Shown here: in pieces, positions 1-7,332 of the stretch
Layout: each line of letters starts with the position of its first letter
How positions within the stretch are numbered: the stretch's first letter is position 1
NCBI GenBank assembly: GCA_000437435.1
Contig: FR899620.1
Coordinates: forward strand, 123,367 to 140,307
Reading direction: 5' to 3'
DNA: 16,941 nucleotides
Origin: Clostridium sp. CAG:768
GTDB taxonomy: Bacteria; Cyanobacteriota; Vampirovibrionia; Gastranaerophilales; Gastranaerophilaceae
Notes under the pieces: model-generated
Databases searched by the model: none
Told to the model about the DNA's origin: nothing
The model's input: the letters and a program-made list of their open reading frames with translations, nothing else
Program-made: the position numbers and the translations under genes

Positions 1-10
1 GGGGGGGGGG
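1..10. other. Poly-G run at the window edge, probable artefact
   Basis: The first ten bases are all G in an otherwise very AT-rich region. A G homopolymer exactly at the edge is typical of a sequencing or assembly end artefact. It lies upstream of the first gene's likely start but in an open frame with it, so it could distort any upstream extension. Confidence 0.6.
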
Positions 11-59
11 CAGTTTAGAGCTTATTCCTCAAAACTTAAGTGAAGTATTTAAGTATTTA

Positions 60-824
60 GTGTTGATTCAAGCAGCACGTTTGGGATTTACTTTAGCTGA
101 GGTCTTGATAACATTAGGAATAATAGGTGTTGTAGCAGCATTGACAATGCCTTCTTTAGTTGTTCATTATAAAGATAAACAAACAGCTATTGCATTAAAA
201 AAATTTTATTCTTCTATGTCGCAGGCTTTAAATGCTGCAATTGCTAAAAATGGAGAAACTGAATCTTGGGGTGCTGATAATTTTGTAAATTCAGGTGATA
301 GTGATACTGGGGATGCTTCTACAGATGATGCAAATAATAAAGATATGGTAAGAGCGAATATTACCCCTTTTATCAAAGAGTTGAAATTATTAAAAGATTG
401 TGGACGAAAAGCGGATGGATGTTTCCCAGATGGTATGATTAAAAGACTTGATGGTACTAATGATAGAAATATAGAACGTCAGACTAGATATTATAAGGTT
501 ATATTATCTGATGGTACTATGCTTGCTTTAAGTGGAGAAGAATTGGCTGCAACCTCAAATTTTGAAATATGGGCGGATATAAATGGTAGTAAATCTCCTA
601 ATACTTTAGGAAAAGATGTTTTTATGTTTGCAATAAAAAATAATAAATTCGAACCTTATAGTACTGTATCTACAGGTGATATGATTAATATTTGTTCTCC
701 TTTTCAAAATAAGGATGGGGCATCAAGAGGATATAGTTGTGCTAATTGGGTGTTACAAAATGAAAATCTAGATTATTTATATTGCGATGATTTGAATTGG
801 CAAACTAAAACAAAATGTAAATAA
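60..824 (+). CDS. Prepilin-like protein with type IV N-terminal methylation motif, possibly 5'-partial
   Basis: Seen: a short leader ending in Leu-Gly is followed by FTLAEVLITLGIIGVVAAL, the classic type IV prepilin/pseudopilin signature. Cleavage is expected after Gly9, leaving Phe at +1 and Glu at +5, and residues 10-30 form the hydrophobic assembly helix. The rest is a soluble, Asp/Asn/Thr-rich domain of about 220 residues with six cysteines (two near residues 115-125, four in the last 45), suggesting disulfides. Known: such proteins are inserted in the inner membrane, processed by PilD-type peptidase and built into type IV pili, pseudopili or related fibres. The start given is GTG; TTG follows at once, and no ribosome binding site is evident. 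The frame is open all the way to the left edge, so the true start may lie outside the window. It is convergent with the next gene. Whether it is a major pilin, minor pilin or pseudopilin cannot be told. Confidence 0.8.
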   Translation: MLIQAARLGFTLAEVLITLGIIGVVAALTMPSLVVHYKDKQTAIALKKFYSSMSQALNAAIAKNGETESWGADNFVNSGDSDTGDASTDDANNKDMVRANITPFIKELKLLKDCGRKADGCFPDGMIKRLDGTNDRNIERQTRYYKVILSDGTMLALSGEELAATSNFEIWADINGSKSPNTLGKDVFMFAIKNNKFEPYSTVSTGDMINICSPFQNKDGASRGYSCANWVLQNENLDYLYCDDLNWQTKTKCK

Positions 825-844
825 ATTTTTATCAGATCTACTAT

Positions 845-908
845 TCTTGATGATGCACTATTTTGTTTTAGTTATTATTATTATTTAGTGCATCATCAAG
901 AGCTTTTT
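845..908 (+). terminator. Long hairpin plus T run after the prepilin gene
   Basis: A perfect 16-bp inverted repeat (arms 845-860 and 886-901) encloses a 25-nt loop and is followed by TTTTT at 904-908. In plus-strand RNA this is a plausible intrinsic terminator for the prepilin gene, although the loop is long. The right arm lies within the last codons of the convergent membrane-protein gene. Confidence 0.5.
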
Positions 909-1236
909 CAAGAACAGTAATTTTATTTTCTAATACTTGAATTTTTGCTTCTGCAGATGTATTTGAGATTGAGCCTTTTTCTAATTCTCTTTTATAAGCA
1001 TTAAATTTTTCTTTTAATGAAGTGTATAAAGGCGCAAAGAAAAATATTGCAGAAATTTCACCTAAAATGAATACAATCAATGTATAAAGTGCCATATTCA
1101 GATTTATTGAGAATGGCGTAATATGTAAAATTTGCCCTATTTTACTGCTAAGAAGAGTAATACCTGCTGTATCTTGGTAGTTCATTATGATTAAAAAACA
1201 TAAAATTAATGTTGCTATAATTGATATAATTTGCAT
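868..1236 (-). CDS. LapA-like (DUF1049-type) small membrane protein
   Basis: This 122-residue protein has two hydrophobic helices (about 4-19 and 48-70), the second with a Gly-Glu pair at 59-60. A charged coiled coil (about 72-116) and a tail of five asparagines follow. This order (helix, short extracytoplasmic link, helix, cytoplasmic coil) is that of the LapA/DUF1049 family, known in Escherichia coli for lipopolysaccharide assembly. The match here is by architecture only, so the function is inferred. The ATG is supported by AGGAGC nine bases upstream, inside the end of the pseudouridine synthase gene five bases away, so it is the last gene of that operon. The Asn tail is encoded by an AAT trinucleotide run that could vary in length. 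Confidence 0.55.
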   Translation of the reverse strand: MQIISIIATLILCFLIIMNYQDTAGITLLSSKIGQILHITPFSINLNMALYTLIVFILGEISAIFFFAPLYTSLKEKFNAYKRELEKGSISNTSAEAKIQVLENKITVLEKALDDALNNNNN

Positions 1237-1241
1237 TTTAT

Positions 1242-2144
1242 CTAGCTCCTTAAGTATTTTAGAACCTTGTTAATCTTTTCATCAGGTTCGATTTGTAATT
1301 CTATTATTTCATTTCCAAAAGGTTTTGTAAACCTCAAATAGTATGACTGTAAAACTTGTTCATCGGTTTTAACTTTACCTTGTCCGGCTCCGTATAAAGT
1401 GTCATTGTATACAGGGTGATTAATGCTTTTCATATGTACTCTTATTTGGTGAGTTCTGCCTGTGATCAAGGTAAGTTCTATATATGTGTATTCTTTAAAT
1501 CTTTCAAGAACTTTTACGATTGTCCTGCTTGGTTTCCCATCATCTCTTGTCATCATTTTGTGAGGTTGGTTAGGGTTTCTGCCTATTGGAGAATTTATTT
1601 CAAATTCATCTTCTTTTATTACACCTTTTACAACTGCTCTATATTTTTTTGTAATAGTGTGATTTTTGATTTGTTCTGCTAAAAATTCGTGAGCTTTATT
1701 ATTTTTTGCAATCATTAATAATCCAGATGTGTTGCGGTCTAACCTATGCAAAATGCCTCGTCTGAATTCTCCGTTAATATCTGAAAGATTATTATTAAAC
1801 TTGTATAAAAGGGCATTTACAAGTGTATTTTCTCTTTCTATTGTAGTAGGATGTGTAAGCATTCCTGATGGTTTGTTTACAACAAGCATATTCTCATCTT
1901 CATATACAATTTCAATTGGAATATCTTGAGGTTTAATTTCAAGTTTTTCTTCTTCAGGTATTTCAAAGTCAATTTTATCGTTTTCTTTTAAAATATATGA
2001 AGGCTTTTTTATTGAATCGTTAATTTTTACATTCCCTGATTTTATAAAGTTTTGAATTTTAGAACGTGATAAATCAGGAGTTATTTCAGATAAATAACTG
2101 TCCAATCGTTTATTTTCATCATTTTCGTCAATGTAAATTATCAT
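1242..2144 (-). CDS. rluD: RluA/RluD-family 23S rRNA pseudouridine synthase
   Basis: This enzyme isomerises specific uridines to pseudouridine in large-subunit rRNA (or tRNA). Its 300 residues comprise an N-terminal S4 RNA-binding domain (about 12-60) and a catalytic domain. The catalytic signature HRLDRNTSGLL is at 133-143, with the nucleophilic Asp at 136. The downstream GRTHQIRVH motif (around 229-237) is also intact. Length and S4-plus-catalytic order match RluD and its relatives (RluC, YlyB); the exact target site cannot be read from sequence, so the symbol is a best guess. The start ATG overlaps the lspA stop in an ATGA arrangement and has only a weak ribosome binding site, implying translational coupling. 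The lspA-rluD pair is a common bacterial neighbourhood, which supports the call. Confidence 0.88.
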   Translation of the reverse strand: MIIYIDENDENKRLDSYLSEITPDLSRSKIQNFIKSGNVKINDSIKKPSYILKENDKIDFEIPEEEKLEIKPQDIPIEIVYEDENMLVVNKPSGMLTHPTTIERENTLVNALLYKFNNNLSDINGEFRRGILHRLDRNTSGLLMIAKNNKAHEFLAEQIKNHTITKKYRAVVKGVIKEDEFEINSPIGRNPNQPHKMMTRDDGKPSRTIVKVLERFKEYTYIELTLITGRTHQIRVHMKSINHPVYNDTLYGAGQGKVKTDEQVLQSYYLRFTKPFGNEIIELQIEPDEKINKVLKYLRS

Positions 2145-2602
2145 TTTGTTTTCTTTATTAATATCATAATGATTAGAGCAATGACTCCAACATTTATGAG
2201 TATATCAGAAATGTTAAATACTGGAAAGTTAATAAAATTTAATTGAAAATAATCTCTAACATATCCGTATATAATTCTTTCATGTAAATTCCCTGCAATC
2301 CCTGCTGATAAAAGAGCAATAAAAAAGCAGGATTTTAATGAAATTGATTTTAGATTATGAATTACATGCAATGCAAGCAAAACAAGTGCAATCATTGATA
2401 GGATTATTAATAATTCTCGTGAATTTTGTAAAATACTGAATGCTGCACCTGTATTTTTAATGTAATTAAGTGAAAATACAGGATTAGAAAGTTTATAGCC
2501 ATGAATTAATTTGTCAACAAGAATATTTGATAAATATAAATCTGTAAAAATAAAAAATACATAACAGATTACAAAATATATAAACTTACTTGTTTTTTCC
2601 AT
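2141..2602 (-). CDS. lspA: Lipoprotein signal peptidase (signal peptidase II)
   Basis: LspA is the inner-membrane aspartyl protease that removes the signal peptide of diacylglyceryl-modified prolipoproteins. The protein is 153 residues long with four hydrophobic segments. Family motifs are clear: NTGAAFSIL at 50-58, AGNLHER at 103-109, then VRDY with catalytic Asp117 and FNISD with catalytic Asp133. The GNL-x-ER variant replaces the more common GNL-x-DR, a conservative change. The start overlaps the preceding gene by 17 bases and the stop overlaps the pseudouridine synthase start by four. The ribosome binding site is weak, so expression probably depends on coupling within the operon. Confidence 0.93.
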   Translation of the reverse strand: MEKTSKFIYFVICYVFFIFTDLYLSNILVDKLIHGYKLSNPVFSLNYIKNTGAAFSILQNSRELLIILSMIALVLLALHVIHNLKSISLKSCFFIALLSAGIAGNLHERIIYGYVRDYFQLNFINFPVFNISDILINVGVIALIIMILIKKTK

Positions 2603-3515
2603 TTTCAGTGCTTTCTTTTTTGTCTTCTAATTTAATAAATTTGTTTTCGGGAATTACGTTTATTCTTGTCATTATAAAAGCTAATCCACCCATATATACT
2701 CTTATTTGATTGTCAGTGTAGTTTTCAGCTCTTGTAATTCCTATTGATGCAACTGCATATTCATTTACGTTGTCTTTGTTAGATAAGAAAACTCTTTCTA
2801 AAATATTATCATCAGGCATTTTTCTGAATGCGTCATCTGATTTTGTTTGCGGATATACGATATTTTCTTTATTAATAGATGCTATTACAACGCTATCTTT
2901 GGGTGCATCTACTTTTAGTGTTGTTGTATAATCTTTATTTGCACCGATTTGTTTAGGAGCGTTCAGCTCAATGTTAATATATCTGGCATCTCCATATTTA
3001 AGTGTAGATGTTTCTTCTATAATTTTTTCTGAATTAATAAGCCATTTTGCGCCTTGTTTTTCAAGATAATAAACACATTGAGATGTGGAATATAATTCTC
3101 CGATTGCTGTTAAATCTCCAATTTCTTCTTGAGAGGTAGCTATTGCAACTTCATTGGTGAAAACTGTAGCATAGTTGTCACTGAATTCAATATTTTTAAT
3201 TTCTGTTTTATATGTGATATCAGGATAAGTTTTCCAAGTTTCTTCAATTAATTTAAAATACACATCTTTGTTAAATCCGTCAGAATTAACAAAATTGTTT
3301 GCATAAAGGCTGGCAAGCCCTTTTAAATCATATTTATTAGTATATGCAGATTGTTGATCAATTACTTTTTTAATATCATTATAAGTTGCTCTATTTATTC
3401 TATTTTGTTCAATTCTTGCTTTTTGAGTAGTCAAAATATTTGCTTGACCAGGCAAAGTTGATGTAATAGAAAATAATAAAGCTGTAATTAATAAAACGGA
3501 TAACTTCTTTTTCAT
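2586..3515 (-). CDS. Secreted NTF2/SnoaL-like domain protein of unknown function
   Basis: The 309-residue protein starts with a textbook signal peptide: MKKK, a hydrophobic core to about residue 18, and a probable signal peptidase I site after the Ala of PGQA near residue 25. There is no lipobox cysteine. Residues about 45-165 read like an NTF2/SnoaL-type cone fold: a helix, a tyrosine/leucine-rich segment with YANNFVNSDG, then alternating strands ending in WLINSEKIIEE. The remainder is beta-rich and unassigned, with a charged Lys/Glu C-terminus. It is first in the operon with lspA, rluD and the LapA-like gene. No Shine-Dalgarno sequence precedes the ATG; a TATAAT on the minus strand (3523-3528) sits so close that the mRNA could be nearly leaderless. 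The function is not known; a periplasmic or exported role is inferred from the signal peptide. Confidence 0.7.
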   Translation of the reverse strand: MKKKLSVLLITALLFSITSTLPGQANILTTQKARIEQNRINRATYNDIKKVIDQQSAYTNKYDLKGLASLYANNFVNSDGFNKDVYFKLIEETWKTYPDITYKTEIKNIEFSDNYATVFTNEVAIATSQEEIGDLTAIGELYSTSQCVYYLEKQGAKWLINSEKIIEETSTLKYGDARYINIELNAPKQIGANKDYTTTLKVDAPKDSVVIASINKENIVYPQTKSDDAFRKMPDDNILERVFLSNKDNVNEYAVASIGITRAENYTDNQIRVYMGGLAFIMTRINVIPENKFIKLEDKKESTENGKNK

Positions 3516-3580
3516 AATTTATATTATACATAAAAACTTTTTTTATGCTATTATTTTTTTGAAGATTAGGAGAGAAAAAG
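3516..3580. promoter_or_regulatory. Divergent promoter region between the lspA operon and leuS
   Basis: This 65-base region lies between two divergent starts. On the minus strand, TATAAT (3523-3528) would drive the secreted-protein/lspA operon with almost no 5' leader. On the plus strand, an extended -10 (TGCTATTAT, 3546-3554) is followed by the leuS ribosome binding site AGGAGAG at 3568-3574. The -35 elements are poor on both strands, so the promoters are candidates only. Confidence 0.4.
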
Positions 3581-6064
3581 ATGAAAGATGCATATTTCCC
3601 GCAAGAAATAGAAAAAAAATGGCAAAAAATTTGGGAAGAAAAAGGTACTTTTAAAACACCTGATTCAAGTGATAAACCTAAATATTATGCCTTATCAATG
3701 TTCCCATATCCTTCAGGAAAACTTCATATGGGGCACGTTAGAAATTACACTATCACCGATGTAATAGCTCGATTCAAAAAAATGAATGGATTTAATGTCC
3801 TTCATCCAATGGGTTGGGATAGTTTCGGATTGCCTGCAGAGAATGCTGCGATGAAACATGGTGCTAATCCAGAAAATTGGACAGATGAAAATATTGCATA
3901 TATGACTAAGCAATTGAAAATGCTGGGTCTTTCATATGATTGGGATAGAGAGGTTACAACTTGCAAGCCTGATTATTATAAATGGACTCAATGGTTATTT
4001 TTGCAATTGTATAAAAAAGGTTTGGCATATAAAAAAGAAGCAGCTGTTAACTGGTGCGAAGAATGCGGAACAGTACTTGCTAATGAACAGGTAATTGATG
4101 GTAAGTGTTGGAGATGTGATCATGTTGTTGAGAAAAAATATCTATCTCAATGGTTTTTAAAGATTACAGATTACGCTGAAGTATTACTAGAAGACTTAGA
4201 TAAATTGCCTGGCTGGGGTGATAATGTAAAGACTATGCAGGCTAATTGGATCGGGAAATCTCAAGGTGCAATTTTAAGATTTAAAGTTGTTGAAAAAGAT
4301 TTAGAAGTTCCTGTATATACAACACGCCCTGATACCGTTCACGGTATTACATATTTGGTTGTAGCTCCTGAATATAAAGATATTGAAGAGTTGACAACTC
4401 CTGAAAATAAAGAGGCTGTTGAGGCATATCGAGCTAATGCTCGTAAGATGACAGAAATCGAAAGATTATCTACAGATAGAGTGAAAACTGGTGTACATTT
4501 AGGAACTCACTGTATAAATCCTTTCACTGGTGAAAAATTCCCTCTATGGACTGCAGATTATGCTTTAGTTGAATACGGTACAGGTGCTGTAATGGCTGTA
4601 CCTGCTCACGATACAAGAGATTTTGATTTTGCAAAGAAATATAATCTTCCATTAAAGGTTGTAATTCAAGATTCTCAAAATCCTTCAGATTGCAAAGATG
4701 CTGCTTATACTGAACCAGGAGTTTTAGTAAATTCAAATGAATTTAACGGTATGGGTAATGAAGAAGCTAAAAAAGCTATTACTCAAAAAGCTGTAGATGG
4801 CGGATTTGGAGAATTTAAAACTCAGTACAGACTTCGAGACTGGCTTGTTTCAAGACAAAGATACTGGGGAGCTCCAATTCCTGTTGTGTATTGTGAAAAA
4901 TGCGGTATTCAACCTGTGCCTGAAGATCAGCTTCCTGTATTGTTACCAAAAGATGTTGATTTTTCAGTTGTCGGAAAATCTCCTATCACAACATCTAAAA
5001 CTTTCGTGAATACAACTTGTCCTTGTTGTGGCGGTCCTGCAAGACGTGAAACTGATACAATGGATACGTTTGTATGTTCAAGCTGGTATTATTTAAGATA
5101 TTCAGATGCAAAAAATGATAAAATGCCGTTTGCTAAAGATAAGGTAAATAAATGGTTACCAGTTGATCAGTATGTTGGTGGTATTGAACACGCTATTTTG
5201 CACTTGTTATATTCAAGATTTTTCACAAAAGCTCTTAGAGATATGGGATTACTTGACTTTGATGAACCGTTTAAAAATCTATTAACTCAAGGTATGGTAT
5301 TAAAAGACGGCTCAAAAATGTCTAAGTCTAAAGGAAATACAGTTGATCCTGACGAAATCTTTGAAAATTACGGAGCTGATACTGCAAGACTATTTATCCT
5401 TTCAGATTCACCTCCAGCTCGTGACTTTGATTGGTCTGATGCAGGCGTAGAAGGTTGTTATAAATTCCTTAACAGAGTTTGGAGATTAATTTCTTCTAAT
5501 GCTGACAATATTTCATTGAATTACCCTGAATTAAAAGCAGGTTCATTGAAGAAAAAAGATAATGATGACTTGCTCCGTGTAATTCACATGGCTATAAAAG
5601 GAATTACAAATGACATTTCTAATGATTTTCAGTTTAATACTGTAATTTCAAAATACAGAGAACTTGTCAATGCAATATATGATTGGCAGAATAAAAAGCC
5701 TGAATTAGATGATGAAGATAAGAATATTTTGAGCTTTGCAATTGTTTCATTAATTAAATTAATGTCACCTGTTGCAGTTCATTTAACAGAAGAGGCTTGG
5801 CATGATTTAGGTGCTGAAGGTTCTATTCATGATGTTGAATGGCCTAAATGGGATGAAAATTTAGCAAAAGCCAGCTCAATTACTCTTGTTGTTCAAATCA
5901 ACGGTAAAGTAAAAGATAAAATTGAAGCTGATGAAGCATTGTCTCAAGATGAATTGAAGGCTTTGGCTTTAAATAGCGAAAAAGTAAAAGAATTAACTCA
6001 GGGTAAAACTATTGTAAAAACAATTGTTGTACCTAAAAAGTTAGTTAATATCGTTGTTAAGTAA
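3581..6064 (+). CDS. leuS: Leucyl-tRNA synthetase
   Basis: LeuS is the cytosolic class I synthetase that charges tRNA-Leu. The 827-residue length is typical of bacterial enzymes. The HIGH-type motif HMGH lies at 49-52 and KMSKS at 579-583. The inserted editing domain is present, with TTRPDTVHGITYLVVAPEY and GTGAVMAVPAHDTRDFDFA carrying the conserved Thr-rich and Asp-containing editing motifs. Two cysteine clusters (around 160-180, and 445-455 with 478-482) look like zinc knuckles of the CP and leucine-specific regions. The ATG is supported by AGGAGAG six bases upstream. The gene stands alone on this strand and its stop overlaps the convergent GNAT gene by eight bases. Nothing essential appears to be missing. 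Confidence 0.98.
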   Translation: MKDAYFPQEIEKKWQKIWEEKGTFKTPDSSDKPKYYALSMFPYPSGKLHMGHVRNYTITDVIARFKKMNGFNVLHPMGWDSFGLPAENAAMKHGANPENWTDENIAYMTKQLKMLGLSYDWDREVTTCKPDYYKWTQWLFLQLYKKGLAYKKEAAVNWCEECGTVLANEQVIDGKCWRCDHVVEKKYLSQWFLKITDYAEVLLEDLDKLPGWGDNVKTMQANWIGKSQGAILRFKVVEKDLEVPVYTTRPDTVHGITYLVVAPEYKDIEELTTPENKEAVEAYRANARKMTEIERLSTDRVKTGVHLGTHCINPFTGEKFPLWTADYALVEYGTGAVMAVPAHDTRDFDFAKKYNLPLKVVIQDSQNPSDCKDAAYTEPGVLVNSNEFNGMGNEEAKKAITQKAVDGGFGEFKTQYRLRDWLVSRQRYWGAPIPVVYCEKCGIQPVPEDQLPVLLPKDVDFSVVGKSPITTSKTFVNTTCPCCGGPARRETDTMDTFVCSSWYYLRYSDAKNDKMPFAKDKVNKWLPVDQYVGGIEHAILHLLYSRFFTKALRDMGLLDFDEPFKNLLTQGMVLKDGSKMSKSKGNTVDPDEIFENYGADTARLFILSDSPPARDFDWSDAGVEGCYKFLNRVWRLISSNADNISLNYPELKAGSLKKKDNDDLLRVIHMAIKGITNDISNDFQFNTVISKYRELVNAIYDWQNKKPELDDEDKNILSFAIVSLIKLMSPVAVHLTEEAWHDLGAEGSIHDVEWPKWDENLAKASSITLVVQINGKVKDKIEADEALSQDELKALALNSEKVKELTQGKTIVKTIVVPKKLVNIVVK

Positions 6065-6614
6065 ACAGTTTTTTAATTTTATTAAATATGTTAAACAGTC
6101 TAATTTTATAATTAGGCTGTTTTTCTTTTGGGTGATAATACATTGGAGTGGTTTCTAGTGAAATCCAGCTTGGTGTTTTGTTTGTTTTTATCCATTTATC
6201 TATAATTTTTAATTTTTCATTATCTGTTGACGAAAATCCAAATTTTCTGTACATCCTATGAGGAGAATGTCTTTTTTCACTGAATAAACTTGTTGCTTCT
6301 AAATGCAGGTTACCGTTACAACCTAATTTTTTGCTTTCTATTTTGGCTAATTTTAGCATTTTTAGTCCATAGCCTTTACCTTCTTCAAATGATCTTATAA
6401 AAGAAATATAAAAAGAGGTTATATTTTTCGAGGTTGGATTATATTTATTGTAAGGCTCTAAATGTCTTATTTGTGCGTTCATTATTGCCGCTACATATGC
6501 ATTTTTATCTTTAAATGTGTATAATTTATAATTCCATACAAAATTATTGTAATCAAATTTTTTGCTTACAATATTTTGGGGTATTTTGTATTTTATAGGA
6601 GGAAATTTTAACAT
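6057..6614 (-). CDS. GNAT-like acetyltransferase with basic amphipathic tail
   Basis: This 185-residue protein carries the core of a GNAT N-acetyltransferase. A strand (FYISFIRS) runs into the acetyl-CoA loop and helix, with EEGKGYGLKML at 77-87 matching the R/Q-x-x-G-x-G/A pattern loosely. A later strand (LHLEAT) and the motif HRMYRKFGF at 119-127 correspond to the usual N-x-x-A-x-x-x-Y-x-x-x-G-F ending. The last 20 residues are rich in Lys, Ile and Phe and could form an amphipathic helix. The substrate is unknown. It lies one base after the stop of a related upstream gene, has no Shine-Dalgarno sequence, and its start sits in a palindrome, so translation is probably coupled. Its 3' end contains the leuS terminator on the opposite strand. 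Confidence 0.65.
   Translation of the reverse strand: MLKFPPIKYKIPQNIVSKKFDYNNFVWNYKLYTFKDKNAYVAAIMNAQIRHLEPYNKYNPTSKNITSFYISFIRSFEEGKGYGLKMLKLAKIESKKLGCNGNLHLEATSLFSEKRHSPHRMYRKFGFSSTDNEKLKIIDKWIKTNKTPSWISLETTPMYYHPKEKQPNYKIRLFNIFNKIKKLFT
6093..6128 (+). terminator. leuS: Intrinsic terminator of leuS
   Basis: A 13-bp stem (arms 6093-6105 and 6110-6122, with one G-U pair) closes a TTAT loop and runs directly into a T-rich stretch (6120-6128). It begins 29 bases after the leuS stop and lies wholly inside the coding end of the convergent GNAT gene. Confidence 0.8.
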
Positions 6615-6624
6615 GTTAAAATTT
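6603..6624. repeat. 22-bp perfect palindrome at the GNAT gene junction
   Basis: The 22 bases are identical to their reverse complement and are centred on CATG, which contains the start codon of the downstream GNAT gene; the stop of the upstream paralogue lies in one arm. In RNA it could form nine A-U pairs around a CAUG loop that partly hides the start codon. It may be a coupling device, or chance in AT-rich DNA. Confidence 0.55.
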
Positions 6625-7203
6625 TTTAATTGTAGAGATTATTTTTTTTATAATGTTCTGAATTTTTATATTATTATTTGGTTTTGGTTTAGATTCTTTG
6701 GGAATAAAATACATTGGTGTATCAATTAAATTCATATTTTCTAATTTTACTTCCCCTTTAATATGTTTATCTATTTCTCCAATAATTTCAGTATATAGTG
6801 AGTTCATTCCATATTTTCTATAAAAGATATGTGGAGGTTTTTTAATGTTATAACAATCACTTGCAATTAGGTGGAACCTACCTTTCCCACCATTTTGTTT
6901 GCTTATTTTCTGTACAAAATCAAGTAAGTTGTTACCAAAATTATGTTCATGAGATCTTAAGTAGTATACATAGAATGATTTGAATTTTTTAAATCCTGGG
7001 AAAAATGGGGAGCCGACTAATGGATGTATTGTTTCCATAGTTCCATCTATTATCCCTGTTATTTTTCCTTTTTTGTTAAAAGCCACATAATGTTCGTATG
7101 GTTTTCCGTACTCATCATCACTTCTAAGTGTTTTATAAAAAAGTGTTTCAGGTATATTTTTATTATTGTAATTTATTGGTCCAAAATAGTTATTATTAAT
7201 CAT
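6616..7203 (-). CDS. GNAT-like paralogue with degenerate acetyl-CoA loop
   Basis: This 195-residue protein is clearly related to its neighbour at 6057-6614. Shared blocks in the same order are FY-x4-RS (here 78-84), a helix, G-x-FHL, a Y/F-Y-R-K-Y/F-G block at 128-132, an I-D-K-x-I-K segment and TPMY-x2-PKE. In the acetyl-CoA loop the neighbour's EGKGYG aligns with HNFGNN, so two of three glycines are lost, which may weaken cofactor binding. It too ends in a Lys/Ile-rich amphipathic stretch. The gene is first in this two-gene minus-strand unit. There is no Shine-Dalgarno sequence; a TATAAA on the minus strand about six bases before the ATG hints at a very short or absent leader. The substrate and biological role are not recognisable. 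Confidence 0.6.
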   Translation of the reverse strand: MINNNYFGPINYNNKNIPETLFYKTLRSDDEYGKPYEHYVAFNKKGKITGIIDGTMETIHPLVGSPFFPGFKKFKSFYVYYLRSHEHNFGNNLLDFVQKISKQNGGKGRFHLIASDCYNIKKPPHIFYRKYGMNSLYTEIIGEIDKHIKGEVKLENMNLIDTPMYFIPKESKPKPNNNIKIQNIIKKIISTIKKF

Positions 7204-7266
7204 ATTTTTTTATAAAATCTGTGAATTTTAAAATTTGCTAAAATTTGTATATTTATATTTAATTCA

Positions 7267-7326
7267 TTTAATCTTAAAAGTTTTTTGTATTATAATTAAA
7301 TTGTTATATAAGATTAATTTAGGGAT
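7267..7326 (+). promoter_or_regulatory. Candidate murC operon promoter and ribosome binding site
   Basis: A perfect TATAAT (7291-7296) has a weak -35-like TTTAAT 18 bases upstream. An alternative pair is TTGTAT (7285-7290) with TATAAG (7307-7312), 16 bases apart. The ribosome binding site AGGGA (7321-7325) sits seven bases before the TTG start, which supports choosing that start. Confidence 0.4.
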
Positions 7327-7332
7327 AAAACT

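Noticed and set aside
1416..1929. Two plus-strand open frames opposite the pseudouridine synthase
   Set aside because: They are Phe/Ser/Cys-rich mirror frames with no ribosome binding site or recognisable domain, lying over a well-supported gene.
7204..7332. A riboswitch or small RNA upstream of murC
   Set aside because: The region is almost pure A/T with only promoter-like hexamers; no stable stem or known aptamer pattern is visible.
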